Shown here in pieces: positions 33,997 through 46,528 of a DNA stretch of 64,000 nt. The notes below the pieces were generated by a model, which worked only from the letters and a program-made list of their open reading frames with translations, did no database searches and was not told where the DNA came from. Origin of the DNA: Batillaria attramentaria. Its lineage: Eukaryota; Mollusca; Gastropoda; Batillariidae. The stretch is from positions 48,501-112,500 of the forward strand of contig JACVVK020000491.1 in assembly GCA_018292915.2 (NCBI GenBank). Reading direction: 5' to 3'. Numbering within the stretch: the stretch's first letter is position 1; every line of letters starts with the position of its first letter. The translations under genes and the position numbers were made by a program.

Positions 33997-34433
33997 CTGT
34001 GTAAGTGTGTATGCATGAAACATTTCCAAACCCAGTGCCTGCGTTTTGTTTTAAGAAGCCGCCCTCCGCATCTTGTTTTCAGCAGGTAGCTTTTGGTCTT
34101 TGCTTGCCCGTGTATGCTTATCAAATAAGTTTTTTATTTTGCTGTTTTTTGTTTGTTTGTTTTTTTATCAAGCTGTGTTTCCTAGAAGTGCATTTCTTAT
34201 GATCTGTTTGCCTGCTTTGTTTGGTAACAGTACTCGCTCTATTTTTAATTTCAGGAATCAGTGTTTACTGATTTTAGTGTGGCTTCTACACCGTCAGAAG
34301 TTAACAGGAAAGTTCTTTATAGATCTGTCACGTGTTGAGTGATGCGAATGAGAGTTTTCTTGTAAATCCTAAAGTTAGTCATATTAATACCATTACCTTT
34401 TTGAAAAGAAATGATGGATTGTGTGTAATTTTT

Positions 34434-34444
34434 GTGTGTGTGTG

Positions 34445-34526
<82 letters not shown>
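34434..34526. repeat. (TG)n(GA)n compound microsatellite
   Basis: TG run followed directly by a GA run. Confidence 0.95.
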
Positions 34527-34528
<2 letters not shown>

Positions 34529-37037
34529 GTGGAATCATACGTCTGTCAAGACAAAGTCAAAAATAGAACCATGCAGTGGATGTGCAAAGTTGCTGCGGAC
34601 ATAATAATGCGCATTGCATCAGTTTTACACACTTTTGTATGTTAAACTACATTTTGCAGTACCAGTTGCACCGGCTTTCATTTCAGTAACAGAAGTGAGA
34701 GGTGTTTAAAAAAAAACACACACACACACACAAAAAGCCATTCCAAAGCATGTACATGTACTACCCAAAACCAAGCAGATTTACGCAGAATCAGTACCAA
34801 CATGGACGCACAAAGGCAATGAAGTCTCTGCTCAGAACAAGGAAGAGTATTTGAGAGAGAGCCGATTACTTAAAAATCTTTTTGTCATTTAATTTTGGTA
34901 CTGGCGTGCTTAAAGGAGAAATGTTAGTACTTTTTATGACATTCATGGATGATGTGGACATCCGTCTCCTGCGTTTTGTGCGGCAGATGCAATGTAACAA
35001 ATTTCTGTACTTCTTCTGACCGGTCTGTGCTTCTGTGTGTCTTGTTGGCTTTGGCAGAAGTATGGTGGAAGCTGACAACATCGCTACGATTTATTTGTAA
35101 TTGTTGGCCAAGCGTTGCATGTTGCTGCTGGTTCGCCCTTAACCTTCGACGTACTTGGTGTAAAAACTCACACCGTGTACTGCCTGGGTCACTTTCTACC
35201 CACATGATGCATAATTATAGTGACGGGGTGGTGTTCCTTACATGCTGGATCGCTGTGACGGCGGCCAGATGCTGACCGTGCATGCCTGGCACAAAGTCTC
35301 GTCTGAAACCCAGTATACAGGTGTTTTTGCCTGATGAAACTTGACACCATAGACTACATGTACTACTGTACTTACTTCGAAGTTACTCAAAGCACACTTT
35401 CCGACGGACAGTGCCAGAGTGGTTACCACACTGGCATTCTTCTTCCAGGGGGTGTGTACTGTTATGTATTAATGATGCTTACCACCTGTGGTGGTGTAAA
35501 CACCAGGCAAGGAGCGGCAGACTGGACATAGTAGCCGTAGCCGCGTACATGAAAGAATTATGGGTAGGTCTCGACCTGGAAGTGTAAACCACGGTCTTAG
35601 CTGCTTACTTTGTTAATAGTTTCACTGCTAATCAAGTGAGTATGCGTGTTTCAGTTTGACATACATGCGACACATATATTACAGGAATACCTGGAGTAAG
35701 AACGCTTGATTTTCAAAAATAAAGGATGTAGCGGCGTAAGTGTTCACCTGTGGGTCGGGCACCACCCAGGAAATATGTCGAAGGTTAATGTGTGACCTAT
35801 TAATGACAGTTGGAAAGTATTAAAATATTATCAAAAATAAAGATTGAATCAAAACACTTCTTTGCCTTATCTTCTTGATGTGTGCGTGCCTGAAAAGTAC
35901 TGGGTTCAGTCCAATTCAGTGTGTGTGTGTGTCTGAAATGCAGAAGACGGAGAGCGCAACGCTTGTGGGTATAAACACCATGTGAAAGGCAAGTTTGTAG
36001 CATGTGAATTTATTGGAAAAAGTCTTCACAAATGTGACACGCGTGGCAGAACAATACATGCATATATATATATATATATATGCATCATGTGACAAATCTC
36101 AATATAACTTGGATCTATACATGGCTTAAAAATACTGCAGTATTCTCACCTAAGCAAACTGTCTTCACTCTCATGAGGAAGAGAGACGATGATGAAACAT
36201 GTGAATTAGTCATGTGGCTAGAATGATCATACAGTCATTAAAACAAGTATATAAAAAAAACTTGGGTGAAGAACAGTATTCAGAAAATCAGGCGCATGCA
36301 CACAGACAAGTTTCATCTGAGACATAATGACAATTTTTGGCCTGATTTTTAACATTTCCACTGCATCAGATACTTCACAATTGAGAAATTGTCATGAAAC
36401 AAACAAACAAACAAAACAACAACAAAGAAAGAAGGAAAAAGTGATATCCCACATGTCAATTCATGAACACTGGAGATCTAAAACGTCACTTGGATTCATG
36501 CGTACTGTGAATGACACTGCCTTAGTCACAGACAATGACAACAAAACTGGAAGGGTTTCATATTTGTGGGAACTGTAATAAGACAAATGTCCTGGCCGAC
36601 TGTAGGGTAAAGGTATAGAACATTTGTCCTGAACATTGTCCACTGAGGCACAGAAACGCTTTGTCCAGCTTGCTGAGAAAGTAACCGGACACTTACAAAA
36701 TATGAACAGGTCTATGAACAGTTTCCATTGTGGATGTAAAGTCCCGTTAAAGTTGCCCAATTGACCCTAACTTTTACCCCTGACCCTTCAGTATTTGTGA
36801 CAAAGTTTGTTTCCAACCTACCCTAATCACTTTTGGCTAGGATACCCTAAGCACATTAGGAAAAAAAAGAAGAAAAAAAACGCAAGAAAAAAAGGCCTTT
36901 GCTCAAAATCACATCACACACTTTTGTCTGCTGTTGACAGCACAGGGTGACTGACGGAGCTATGCTTTTACTCCAAGAGATACAATGGTAATACTGTAAC
37001 ACAAAGACACGACACTTGATACTTCAAATGTGTGAAC

Positions 37038-37043
37038 TTTATT
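37038..37043 (-). promoter_or_regulatory. Candidate poly(A) signal of CFAP45 distal form
   Basis: TTTATT on the plus strand gives AATAAA on the minus strand, about 670 nt past the stop codon of the distal last exon. Confidence 0.35.
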
Positions 37044-37714
37044 TGTCAAATCCCATGACTGTTACACAATTACACGTGGCTTTCTTTTTCTATGTGTAAA
37101 ATGGAAAATAAATGAGTGTGTGCAGGCATAGTTAACATCTTGCAGCATCTTAGCAAACTGTTGTTTCCTTCTGTATCAGTGTATAAACATACCAAAAAAA
37201 TACAACTATTACAGGTTTTTCCTTAGAAAGAAAAATATTCTATTCTTCACTGGAAACTGTAGATTATCCTTTAAAACCCCTTACCTGTATATCAGCAGGG
37301 AAAATAGTAAATAATAATAAACCAGCATGTAAAATTTCAAACAAGATTTCTTCTTTATGCAGGCATGCCACACAAATGAATTTATATACACTGTACAATA
37401 ACGTATTCACTTTCATAACGATATATCTATCCTCGACCCTTCCCCTAAATCCACTCATAAATACAAACAAGATTTTTCTTATATCACAGATCTTCCTTCT
37501 GAGTTGTTGTATCTCCCCCCAACCACCCTCAAAAAAAAAAAAAAAAAAAAAAATCCCCGAGCAAAAACCGTTTCTGCATCCAGACGTAATCCGTTAATCC
37601 ACTTTCACAGATCACAGGCAATAATGCTTCTAGTTTTAAAGGCAAAGTCCGAAACAGATACTGGTCGCTTGCGGTATCGCGATCACGTAGCAACCTTGAT
37701 GTAACTGCAACAAT

Positions 37715-37790
37715 TTACGCGATGGCATGCTGCGGCTGGTTGACTTTCCTCTCCACTCCGGCCAAATATTTGTCGGGGATACCAGCCTCC
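37715..37790 (-). other. CFAP45: CFAP45 distal alternative last exon
   Basis: Acceptor GTTCCAG on the minus strand, same phase. Encodes EAGIPDKYLAGVERKVNQPQ plus HAIA and a TAA stop. Its VERKVN segment is nearer to the vertebrate CFAP45 C-terminus than the proximal exon's. Confidence 0.82.
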
Positions 37791-40700
37791 CTGGAACAAA
37801 ACAAGAGACTGTGCAAATGATATGTGCTAATCAGAATTTCTAAAAAGAAATATAGAATTGCTTGCAGCTGCTGTGCTCAGTTGGGTCTCTGCTTCTCGAT
37901 AGTAAACAACAAAAAGAACAAACAGAAAGTGGATCTGAAAGCCTGACACAGATTCATTAGTGGTCAACATTCAACTTGCGGTTTAAATCTGGGTTGGAAG
38001 CGGAACGTTTGTGATGGCATTTACCCTGCTGCCACTGTCTCAGTCACTATCTTTGGTATCAACCTTATGTGAAAGGACATTAAACCCGCAAGGAAGAAAT
38101 CTTAAAGGGGCCAAGTGCCATTGTACCATTTTTATGCTCACAGATCGTTCTGAGCTTTTTTTGTGGTATCTATCATCGCACCACTTAGACACCTGCACAG
38201 TGACAGCATCTGTAATGCTGGCACTGAGCCAACAGAAGCGTACTCGATGACGTGGCGAGCACACTGTGGTGGAACAACAGTCATAGAGTTTGAATGTTCG
38301 ACCGCTCGTGCAAAGTGTAAACAACACTGTATCGCATTAAGAGCTGTACTAATCTTCAAGATAGAGCATTTTTTTTAGCATACAGGTGCACTCACAAGCG
38401 AAACTGTTCCAAAACATAAGCTGGCTTAGAAACAATGGAATCAACCTGTTTCAACTCTTCGAAAAGTGTTCATAATTTGTCCACACTGAAAGCTGTTCCC
38501 ATCACTAACGCCATACTAATCTTATCACAAGCTCTTCTAACTGACTGTGCTTTTTTTGTTTCATTTTTAAAATTTTCACTGTCAAAAAATCAACGTCAAC
38601 TCCTTTCAGTTATCATTATTTTGTTTGATAAAGAAAAGGAGCATATAGATTTGTTTCAAACTTGCCAGATTCTACGCAAAGAGAAACAACAGTCACGCTA
38701 GCTTTGCGATAAAATGCTAAGGAAACATTCTGCGGCGAACGAAAGCATGAAGCTTACAAAACGTAGCAAGACAGCTGGCAAAACAAAAGCCAAATGGTGA
38801 TAACAGTAGGCAGTAATTATAAAAACGTAAGAAGATTTCTCCAAGACTAGAGACAGCTGAAATTTCACTTCAGAGATGATTGCATGCCGGCAAGTACTAC
38901 AAGAGGAAATAACGCACAACCATGTGGTTAGGACAGCTGTATACACATTCATACTATTTTTGACAATACATGTTTTATGGCTACACATACTCTTACAGTA
39001 CAAACGTAATCCACTGAGCGTAACAATGTGCTTGGGGTGTTAGACAGGCTTTCAAAGACTAGGCAGCCAACAAAACTGACCACTCTATAACCAGTTTCCC
39101 AGGACCTTGAAGCACAATATGCGATAAGGCGATAAAATGATCTGGATAGACGAAATCACGCTGAAGCCTGAACCTGTGGTTCATGTTTGTATAAATTAAA
39201 AGCAAGCTTGTGGACTGATGTGAACATAATATTATGGTGCCCAGTCTTTTAGGAATAAGTGTGAGGACACAGCACATACATTTACATCAGACAGTGCAGT
39301 GCAGACACCTAAGCTCATGCAATGTGACAAAGACACACACACTTATATAAGCTTATGTACAATGTCAATAGCATGCTTCTACTGGTCTTTGCATTGAGAC
39401 ACTCTAAAAAAAACTAAGTTTAAGGTGAAAAGGAAACGGTAATGACTGTGAAGTGGTTACAAGTTAAGCAAATAAAAGTGACATAAAAGGGACAGAAACC
39501 ACTTAACTTTCATCCCTGCGATCCTTTGTGAAAGTTAAGTGGGTTCCGTCCCTTTTATGTCGCTCTTATTTGCTTAAGTTTAAAGTGATTTTTGGCTGTT
39601 GAGGGAGGGAGGATGTGGTTTCAAGAGGATGTGGTACAGTCTGTCCACAGATGCTTTGCTAAACCCATCGTGCATGACTGTATACTGACGATGACAGCTA
39701 TACGCACACTAAGCCTCTCTCACAAAAATGGCATTTGAGCAAGGCAAGCACCATCTACCACAGCACAACTAACACAAATACAGACTATACAGGAGTATAC
39801 ATGTGCACAACTACCACCAAGCAAACTGCCTCTCACAAAAGAAGCCTTACACACATGTACTTTAATCAGGCTGCAGCAGGCTCAAGTTTAGCTTTGTGAA
39901 TGACATGGCTTAAGTATTTTTCTGGTAGTCCGGCTTCCCTGAAATAGAGCATGAGAGAAGACTGCCGATTATTCAGTGTCTTTTGTCACAGTGGCAGGCA
40001 AGATACAGACTCTTCATTGTAAGGCATTTGTGATAAAAAGCTGTACATCCTCTACCTGTAAAATCGGGCAATAACTTCAAGTAAACGCTAAACACAAAAC
40101 CCCCAAAATGAGGCCATTCACATGAAGCAGGATGAAAATAAAAAATAAACATCCCCAACACTAACCTGAGCTCGCCGAGTTTCTTGCGTTTGACTTCGTC
40201 CAGCCGCGCTCGGCGGGCACGCGCTTCCTCGTCCAACTTGACACCCTCCTCGAAGAAGTTGTTGCGGTCAGCAATACGCTCTTGCTCTTTCTGGCGGATC
40301 TGAGCACGGACATCGTCGGCGTGGGCCAGACGCTTCTTGCGCATCTCCTGCTCCTCTCTCTTTTCCTTCTCTACCAGTTCCTTCTGGGCCCTGCAAAGAA
40401 CAAAAGATAGTGTTCAATTTAAACTACTGTGCTGGTGCCATCACATTGGAAAACTCAAACAATCAAGATACAGCAGGCAGTTCAATGAAATTCTAATGGC
40501 CTGACAGTAACTCGAGATAACTTACTTAAATACGTTAAATACAATAATGAAAAGCTTTTACAAAATGCCATATCCCAACTGACGCAGCTCAAAGTCCTGT
40601 ACAGCTCAAACACATAAACCGAAAAAAAACCCAAAAAACCCCACACACACATTCTATACATAAATACAAAACATAAATCATTTATATAAAAAAAAGAAAA

Positions 40701-42461
40701 CAAAAAAATTACAGCTGAGAACCTGATGCTCTGAATCTGAACTAATTTGCAGAGGAGAAGGCTGAGTGACGGCAACTGACAATGTTGTAAAAGGACATTC
40801 ATATAATTATTCTGTGACACACCTGAAATACAAAACATGCAAAAAACAACAACAAAAACAGCCACCAACGCTTCCTTTAAAAAAGAAAAAAGAAAAAAAA
40901 AGGCATTTCTTCACTTAAGTAGTATGCTGATTTCTCTTTCTCACCTGAGGACACGCTCAAACTCCTGGCGTTCGCGCTGAGCCTGCACGGCCAGGTAATG
41001 CTCCTTCTGCAACATCTGCTTGTGACGCGCCTCCTCCAACATGGCCTCCGTCTCCGCCTTCTTTCTTGCCTCCGCTGCCTCTTTTGCTCTCCATTCGCGC
41101 TCCGTCTGCTCCTGGGCGCGCTTGGCACGCAAAGCATCGCGTATGGCTTGCTCGTCCTTGGCGCGCTCCTGCAGGGCACGGAGCTTGGCAGTCTCCTTCT
41201 CTTTCTCGATGCGGATGCGCTCTTGCTCGCGCTCGTAGGCTGCTTCTCGCTCCTACGACAAGTGTTCAAAAATGATGGATTTTCGGAATGCGGTGGAATG
41301 AAGCGGTCAACTGCGCATCAGTTCTCTTTACATCATTGTTCACCTCCCTCGCTCGACACTTCCTTCATCCCCCCCCCCCCCCCCCCCTAATTTCTAAAAT
41401 AAGAAATTCCATTATTTGGCCTTTTTCTCATTGCCCTATCTTTGATATCACCCTTACGTGGTGGAAAAGGACGTTAAACTCCCAAACACCCACCCCCACC
41501 ATTGTTGGTTTTTTTTTGCACGTTACTCACGGCTTTCTTCCTCTGGTACTCCAAGACTTTTTGCTCCTCCATCTTCTCCTGCTCCATCTTCATGTTCTTG
41601 CGTCTGAGGATCTCTCTGTTGGCCTTGTTCAGGTCCTCCTGTACAGTCAGAAATAAGTAAGTAGTTATCATCATTGTCATCTCCCCCCCCCCCCCCCCCC
41701 CCCGTGGTATTGTGGTATGTAGACGATCTAAGGGAGACTCGGGGGAAAGCTCAGAGGGCGACACGATCAATAGTGAAGGGGTGCAAACCATAAAGAGAGA
41801 CAGAGAGAGAGAGAAAGTCATGTGTATGTGTGTGTGCGTGTGCGTGCGTGTGTGTTTGTTTTGTTGCTGTTGTTGTGGTGGTGGTATGCTTGTATGTGTA
41901 ATTGTTATGTTGAATCACTCCATGCTAGCAGACCTGCACTCTCGTTGGACAAATGGATAAAGGGTCTTTAACATGAAGGCTTGATAGGTGCGCACATACA
42001 GAATACGGAAGTACATGCTAATTATAAAAATACAGTTGTATTTTTTAAAAATTCAAACCTTCGCTCTGGTTGGAAAGATGGATAAGAGATCTTCAACACG
42101 AAGACTTGACAGATGCGCATGCACTTAATGTGAAACAAAAGTAAAATTTGACACTGTTAAAAAAAAAAAAAAAAAAATCCTGTGATGTGGACACTTACAC
42201 GGAGTTGGATCTGCTCAGAATGCTTCTTTTCCACTGCTGCCTGATCCTCTCCCATCAGTTTCTCCACATACCTGGTGAAACACATACAGGCCATACAATA
42301 TTGAACACATCTTTCGGCATTCCAGTTTACCAATTGTACGCTGTGAACCTGGCTAATATAGCATGGACAGATTCGTACTTGCCGCCAGAAAGATTTCCTG
42401 TCTTGTAAATTGAACATCAAGACACCCATAATGAAATACTTGATAGGACTGCCTTTGGTGG

Positions 42462-42528
<67 letters not shown>

Positions 42529-43554
42529 GTCACATTTCTGAACCCTGACGGCTTTGTTAGAACGAAGACAGTCAGTATTCTGTAACACCACTTTTCTCTC
42601 CCTCCGTCCATCCCTCTCTCCCTCCCTCCGTCCCTCCCTCTCTCCCTCCGTCCCTCCCTCTCTCCCTCCGTCCCTCCCTCTCTCCCTCCCTCTGTCCCTC
42701 CCTCCCTCCCTCCCTCTCTCCCTCCGTCCCTCCCTCTCTCCCTCCGTCCCTCTCTCCCTCCGTCCCTCCCTCTCTCCCTCCGTCCCTCCCTCTCTCCATC
42801 CGTCCCTCCCTCTCTCCCTCCGTCCCTCCCTCTCTCCGTGTGACTAGCCTCACCTCTGCATCTGTATGTTCTCCTGGTCCTTGCGCTCCAGCTCAAAGAG
42901 GCGCTCCTGTTCGTTCTCGTGGATCTGTTCCATCAGCTTGGCAGCCCCCATCAGCTGCTCATCTCTGCGCTGCCTCTCGATCTCTTCCTGGATCCTGATG
43001 GCGGCCTGTCTGTCCACCTGTGTGTAGAAATTCCCGTTTGTAAATCCATATCACAGATGTGCAGGCAGGTGCTATCATAGTTCCCAAGCTCCCAGCATCG
43101 GAAAGGTTTCTTGGATGATTTGCCGTCAGTCATACACTGACTATTTTTACAGCACCATTTGTACCTGTCAGATATCTGCTTACAAGCATGTTTTGCCATC
43201 CATGCATCTGCACCATGCTTCCCAGCTGAGAGTTTCATAACCGACCATTGGTATGGTCACTGTCGTGTGACAAGGCATGCGTGTTTTAAAATATTTTAAA
43301 ATCTCATACGAGATGAGACTATTAACATTGGTAAATTTGACAAACAATTTGCAGAAGTTGCTGAAGGAATCGGGACCATGTTACATGTATCTGCTCAGCA
43401 ACTTGAGAGAACGAACAAACGAACGAACGAACGAACGAACGAACGAACAAAATTTTATTTTACAAGGATAAAAGATTAGGTACGCAGACCTTGTTTTAGA
43501 TCTTGTCCTTGCTAAACTACAAATACTAAACTTGGAAAACTGCAACTATTTCTT

Positions 43555-43629
<75 letters not shown>

Positions 43630-46479
43630 AGTGTAAATATACATAAACAAGAAAAGCAATGAATGTGTCAAATGCTAAATAAAGTGCGAACGTCAGAGAG
43701 ATAGAGACAGAGAGAGAGACAGACAGGCAGAGCTTTGACTGTGACTGACCTCCATCATGTTGTCAAGACGTTTCTCCTCAGTGACCAGCTCCTTGGCAAT
43801 CTGACCTTTCTCCAGGATCTGGGCGTCACGGATGGCATGGCACTTGGCATTCAGGATCATCTGATGGAACAGAGTAACAGCTAGCATTTTACATACTGGG
43901 GATCAAGTGTTCGACGGGAGACGGTATACATGAATCCCATGGCATTCAGAACCAACTTATGGGACAAAACATTTGCAAAATGATACTTGGGCAAATCAGA
44001 TATGTTTCTATTTTTGTTTTTCAGGGAACTTGACAGGTAACATTCAGGGTGAGGGAACATCTAAGCATGGGGCAAAAAAAAAAGGTGGTACCAGTAGTAC
44101 AGTATTAGGTAACAAGCGTCTATCTTCCTCTGTGTGTGTAAATGCTTGCCTTAAGGGTCACCACTTGCTGAACACTGAGATCAAATGCAAACATCAAGTA
44201 CATTATCAACATCAAGAAAGCATTTGAAATACATGCACTCAGAATGTATGCATGGCAATCTTCCATGTGCATGTACAGTAATGGCAGCAGTTCCGGTAAG
44301 TCCAGAAAACCAACTTAAAAGATATATATGGCTTTTTCTGCTTTGATTTTTACATTTTAAAAGAGATGTACTCATGTAGACAGACTTTCTGTTTTGTTTT
44401 TATATCTCAGAAACCATAAAGTCTACAGAATCAAAACTTAGAGGCATCTTAATGTCAAGAATGTCTGCTTTGGAAATGTTCAGCCCACCGGACTTAAAAA
44501 ATAAATGCAATTCTAAATTCCGAAATTTAAATAGCTGAGCTGACCCTTCGCACCACGTGACTGCAATGTGTTTATGTCCAGTGTGTGAGAGAATGTGTGT
44601 GATTCACGTGATTGTGTGTGCTGGGTTCAGTTTGCAGCGCTTTGAGTCGATTCATGAAATTGGGTAAAGCGCCTAATATACAATACTTATTATTATTATT
44701 AAGAACAAAATGGACCAAAAATCCCTTTTTCTATCAAAAGGGGACTTATTGTGTTTTGCCGAGACACGGCAGCACTGTGTTGTCCTCTTACCAGCCATGC
44801 TGCAATAGTTCCGGGCAACAAGTTACATTGTCTGTGCTGTTTCTGTTGCCTCACGTTACATTGTCTGTGCTGTTTCTGTTGCCTCACGACATGCTTTGAC
44901 ATTGCCCACCTGTGCCGCCTTGGGCTGTCACACTCACCAGTCTGTCCGTGCGGAACAGCCCCTCAAACCCCGGAACACATTCTGCAGTCCTGCCCCCTCT
45001 TCAAAGAAGCAAGGACACAACACTGGCCGAACGGAGCCACACTGGCAGAGAAACTCTGGGGCAGCAAAACAGACCTCTTAAAGACCACTGCTTATATAAA
45101 GACCACAAACCTAATCATCTGAGGCGGAGTCCAGAACAGGGAACGCAGAAGAAGAAGAAGAAGCTTTGACATTCACACAGTTTATTTTATCATAATGTCA
45201 CACTGCGTACCTCATTCAGGTGTTTGATCTCGTCCTCCTGCTCTAGCCTCATCGCATTCGCTCGCGCCAGCAAGTGCTCTGCCTTCTCCTTGGCTTCAAG
45301 TTCGAGGTCGCTCAGAGCTGCGTTCTTTACACGTGCCAGGTCCAAATGTTTCATCTGGTTCTTACGTTCAGCTGCGGCTTGCTGTAGGGGGAAAGATGTG
45401 GAAATTCTTGTCATCACAACTGGAAGTTAAGAGTTAAGTCTGTACCCTGTACTTGAAAATGCTGACACACATACCCCTCTTACCCGAGGGGATGACCCTG
45501 GGAGCGTTCAACCCAGGAACATCATTGCTGAACGTCAACAACAACAAAACAGGGCAAAACAACTAAACCAATAAACAAAGTACATTGTAGCTCCTAAATG
45601 TGATCGGTGGTCTAACAGGTAGCGAATCGGATTTAGCAGGTGTGCTAATGAAGGACCGAGCTTGTGACGTGATACCGGTTTTTCCTGGCGACCGGGTTAC
45701 TCATTGGGGGTTTCTCTCTGGGTTATCGGACTTTCCTCCCCCAGAAAAAAAATCCAAAAATAGGGTAGATATGCTGCATGACTATGCACTACTGCGATGT
45801 GTTTACCCCGGGGGAAGCAGCCAGAGATAATAAGTACAGCTTCTAAACAGCTAATAATTTAGGTACAATTTCATCTTGTCAAACTATAGGAAATGAATAT
45901 ATGCTGACCATTTTAATTATACAAATGATAACAAAAGCAGGATACTCTTAACAGAATCTTAAATGCAGACAACACTCACCATAGTGGCCATTTTCTCCTG
46001 CTTGGCCCGCTCCAACTCGGCCTCTTTCTCTGCCTCGGTCAGAACCCGCGACGCCTGCAGGATGCGATAGAACTGGTCCCTAGGCAACACGAGACTTTGG
46101 CCTGACGGGTCTTCATTTGGCACCCTACGGAAAAAAAAATGCCATTAAATAACTCAAGGCAGAGTGTACTGTGCATGATTTCTTAAAATGTTTTTTGCTG
46201 AGAAGTAAGAAGAAAAAAAGTGTCCAGTTTCCAGCCATTGCCGTATTTCTGCACTAGGGGTAGTGTGTTTTTTTTTTCAGTTCAAAGAATACAAAGCAAT
46301 ACAAATGTCTACTTTCCAGTTAAAATTAATAGTAATTAGAAAACTCTCAGTCAGAACCCACTCTGCCAAATAAGAGAAATAAAGATAAAAACAAAAAGGC
46401 AAGGTGAGAAACAGCATGTCTAAAAGCAACAAATTGAAATTATTGGTCCACAATGACAAGAACAAGCAGATAAGAACTT

Positions 46480-46528
<49 letters not shown>

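Larger units (their letters stand above)
32607..37714. other. Intergenic region between the E3 ligase and CFAP45
   Basis: 3' UTR of the E3 gene of unknown length, then spacer. AATAAA motifs occur at 35718-35723 and near 35836. Holds the nested foldback/SINE-2 pair (33342-33996) and a (TG)n(GA)n tract (34434-34526). No further gene recognised. CFAP45 3' UTR enters from the right. Confidence 0.5.

Noticed and set aside
42417..42896. Arg/Glu/Gly-rich and Ser/Leu/Pro-rich frames
   Set aside because: Generated by the CT-rich minisatellite; the real CFAP45 exon 42854-43017 uses a different frame.
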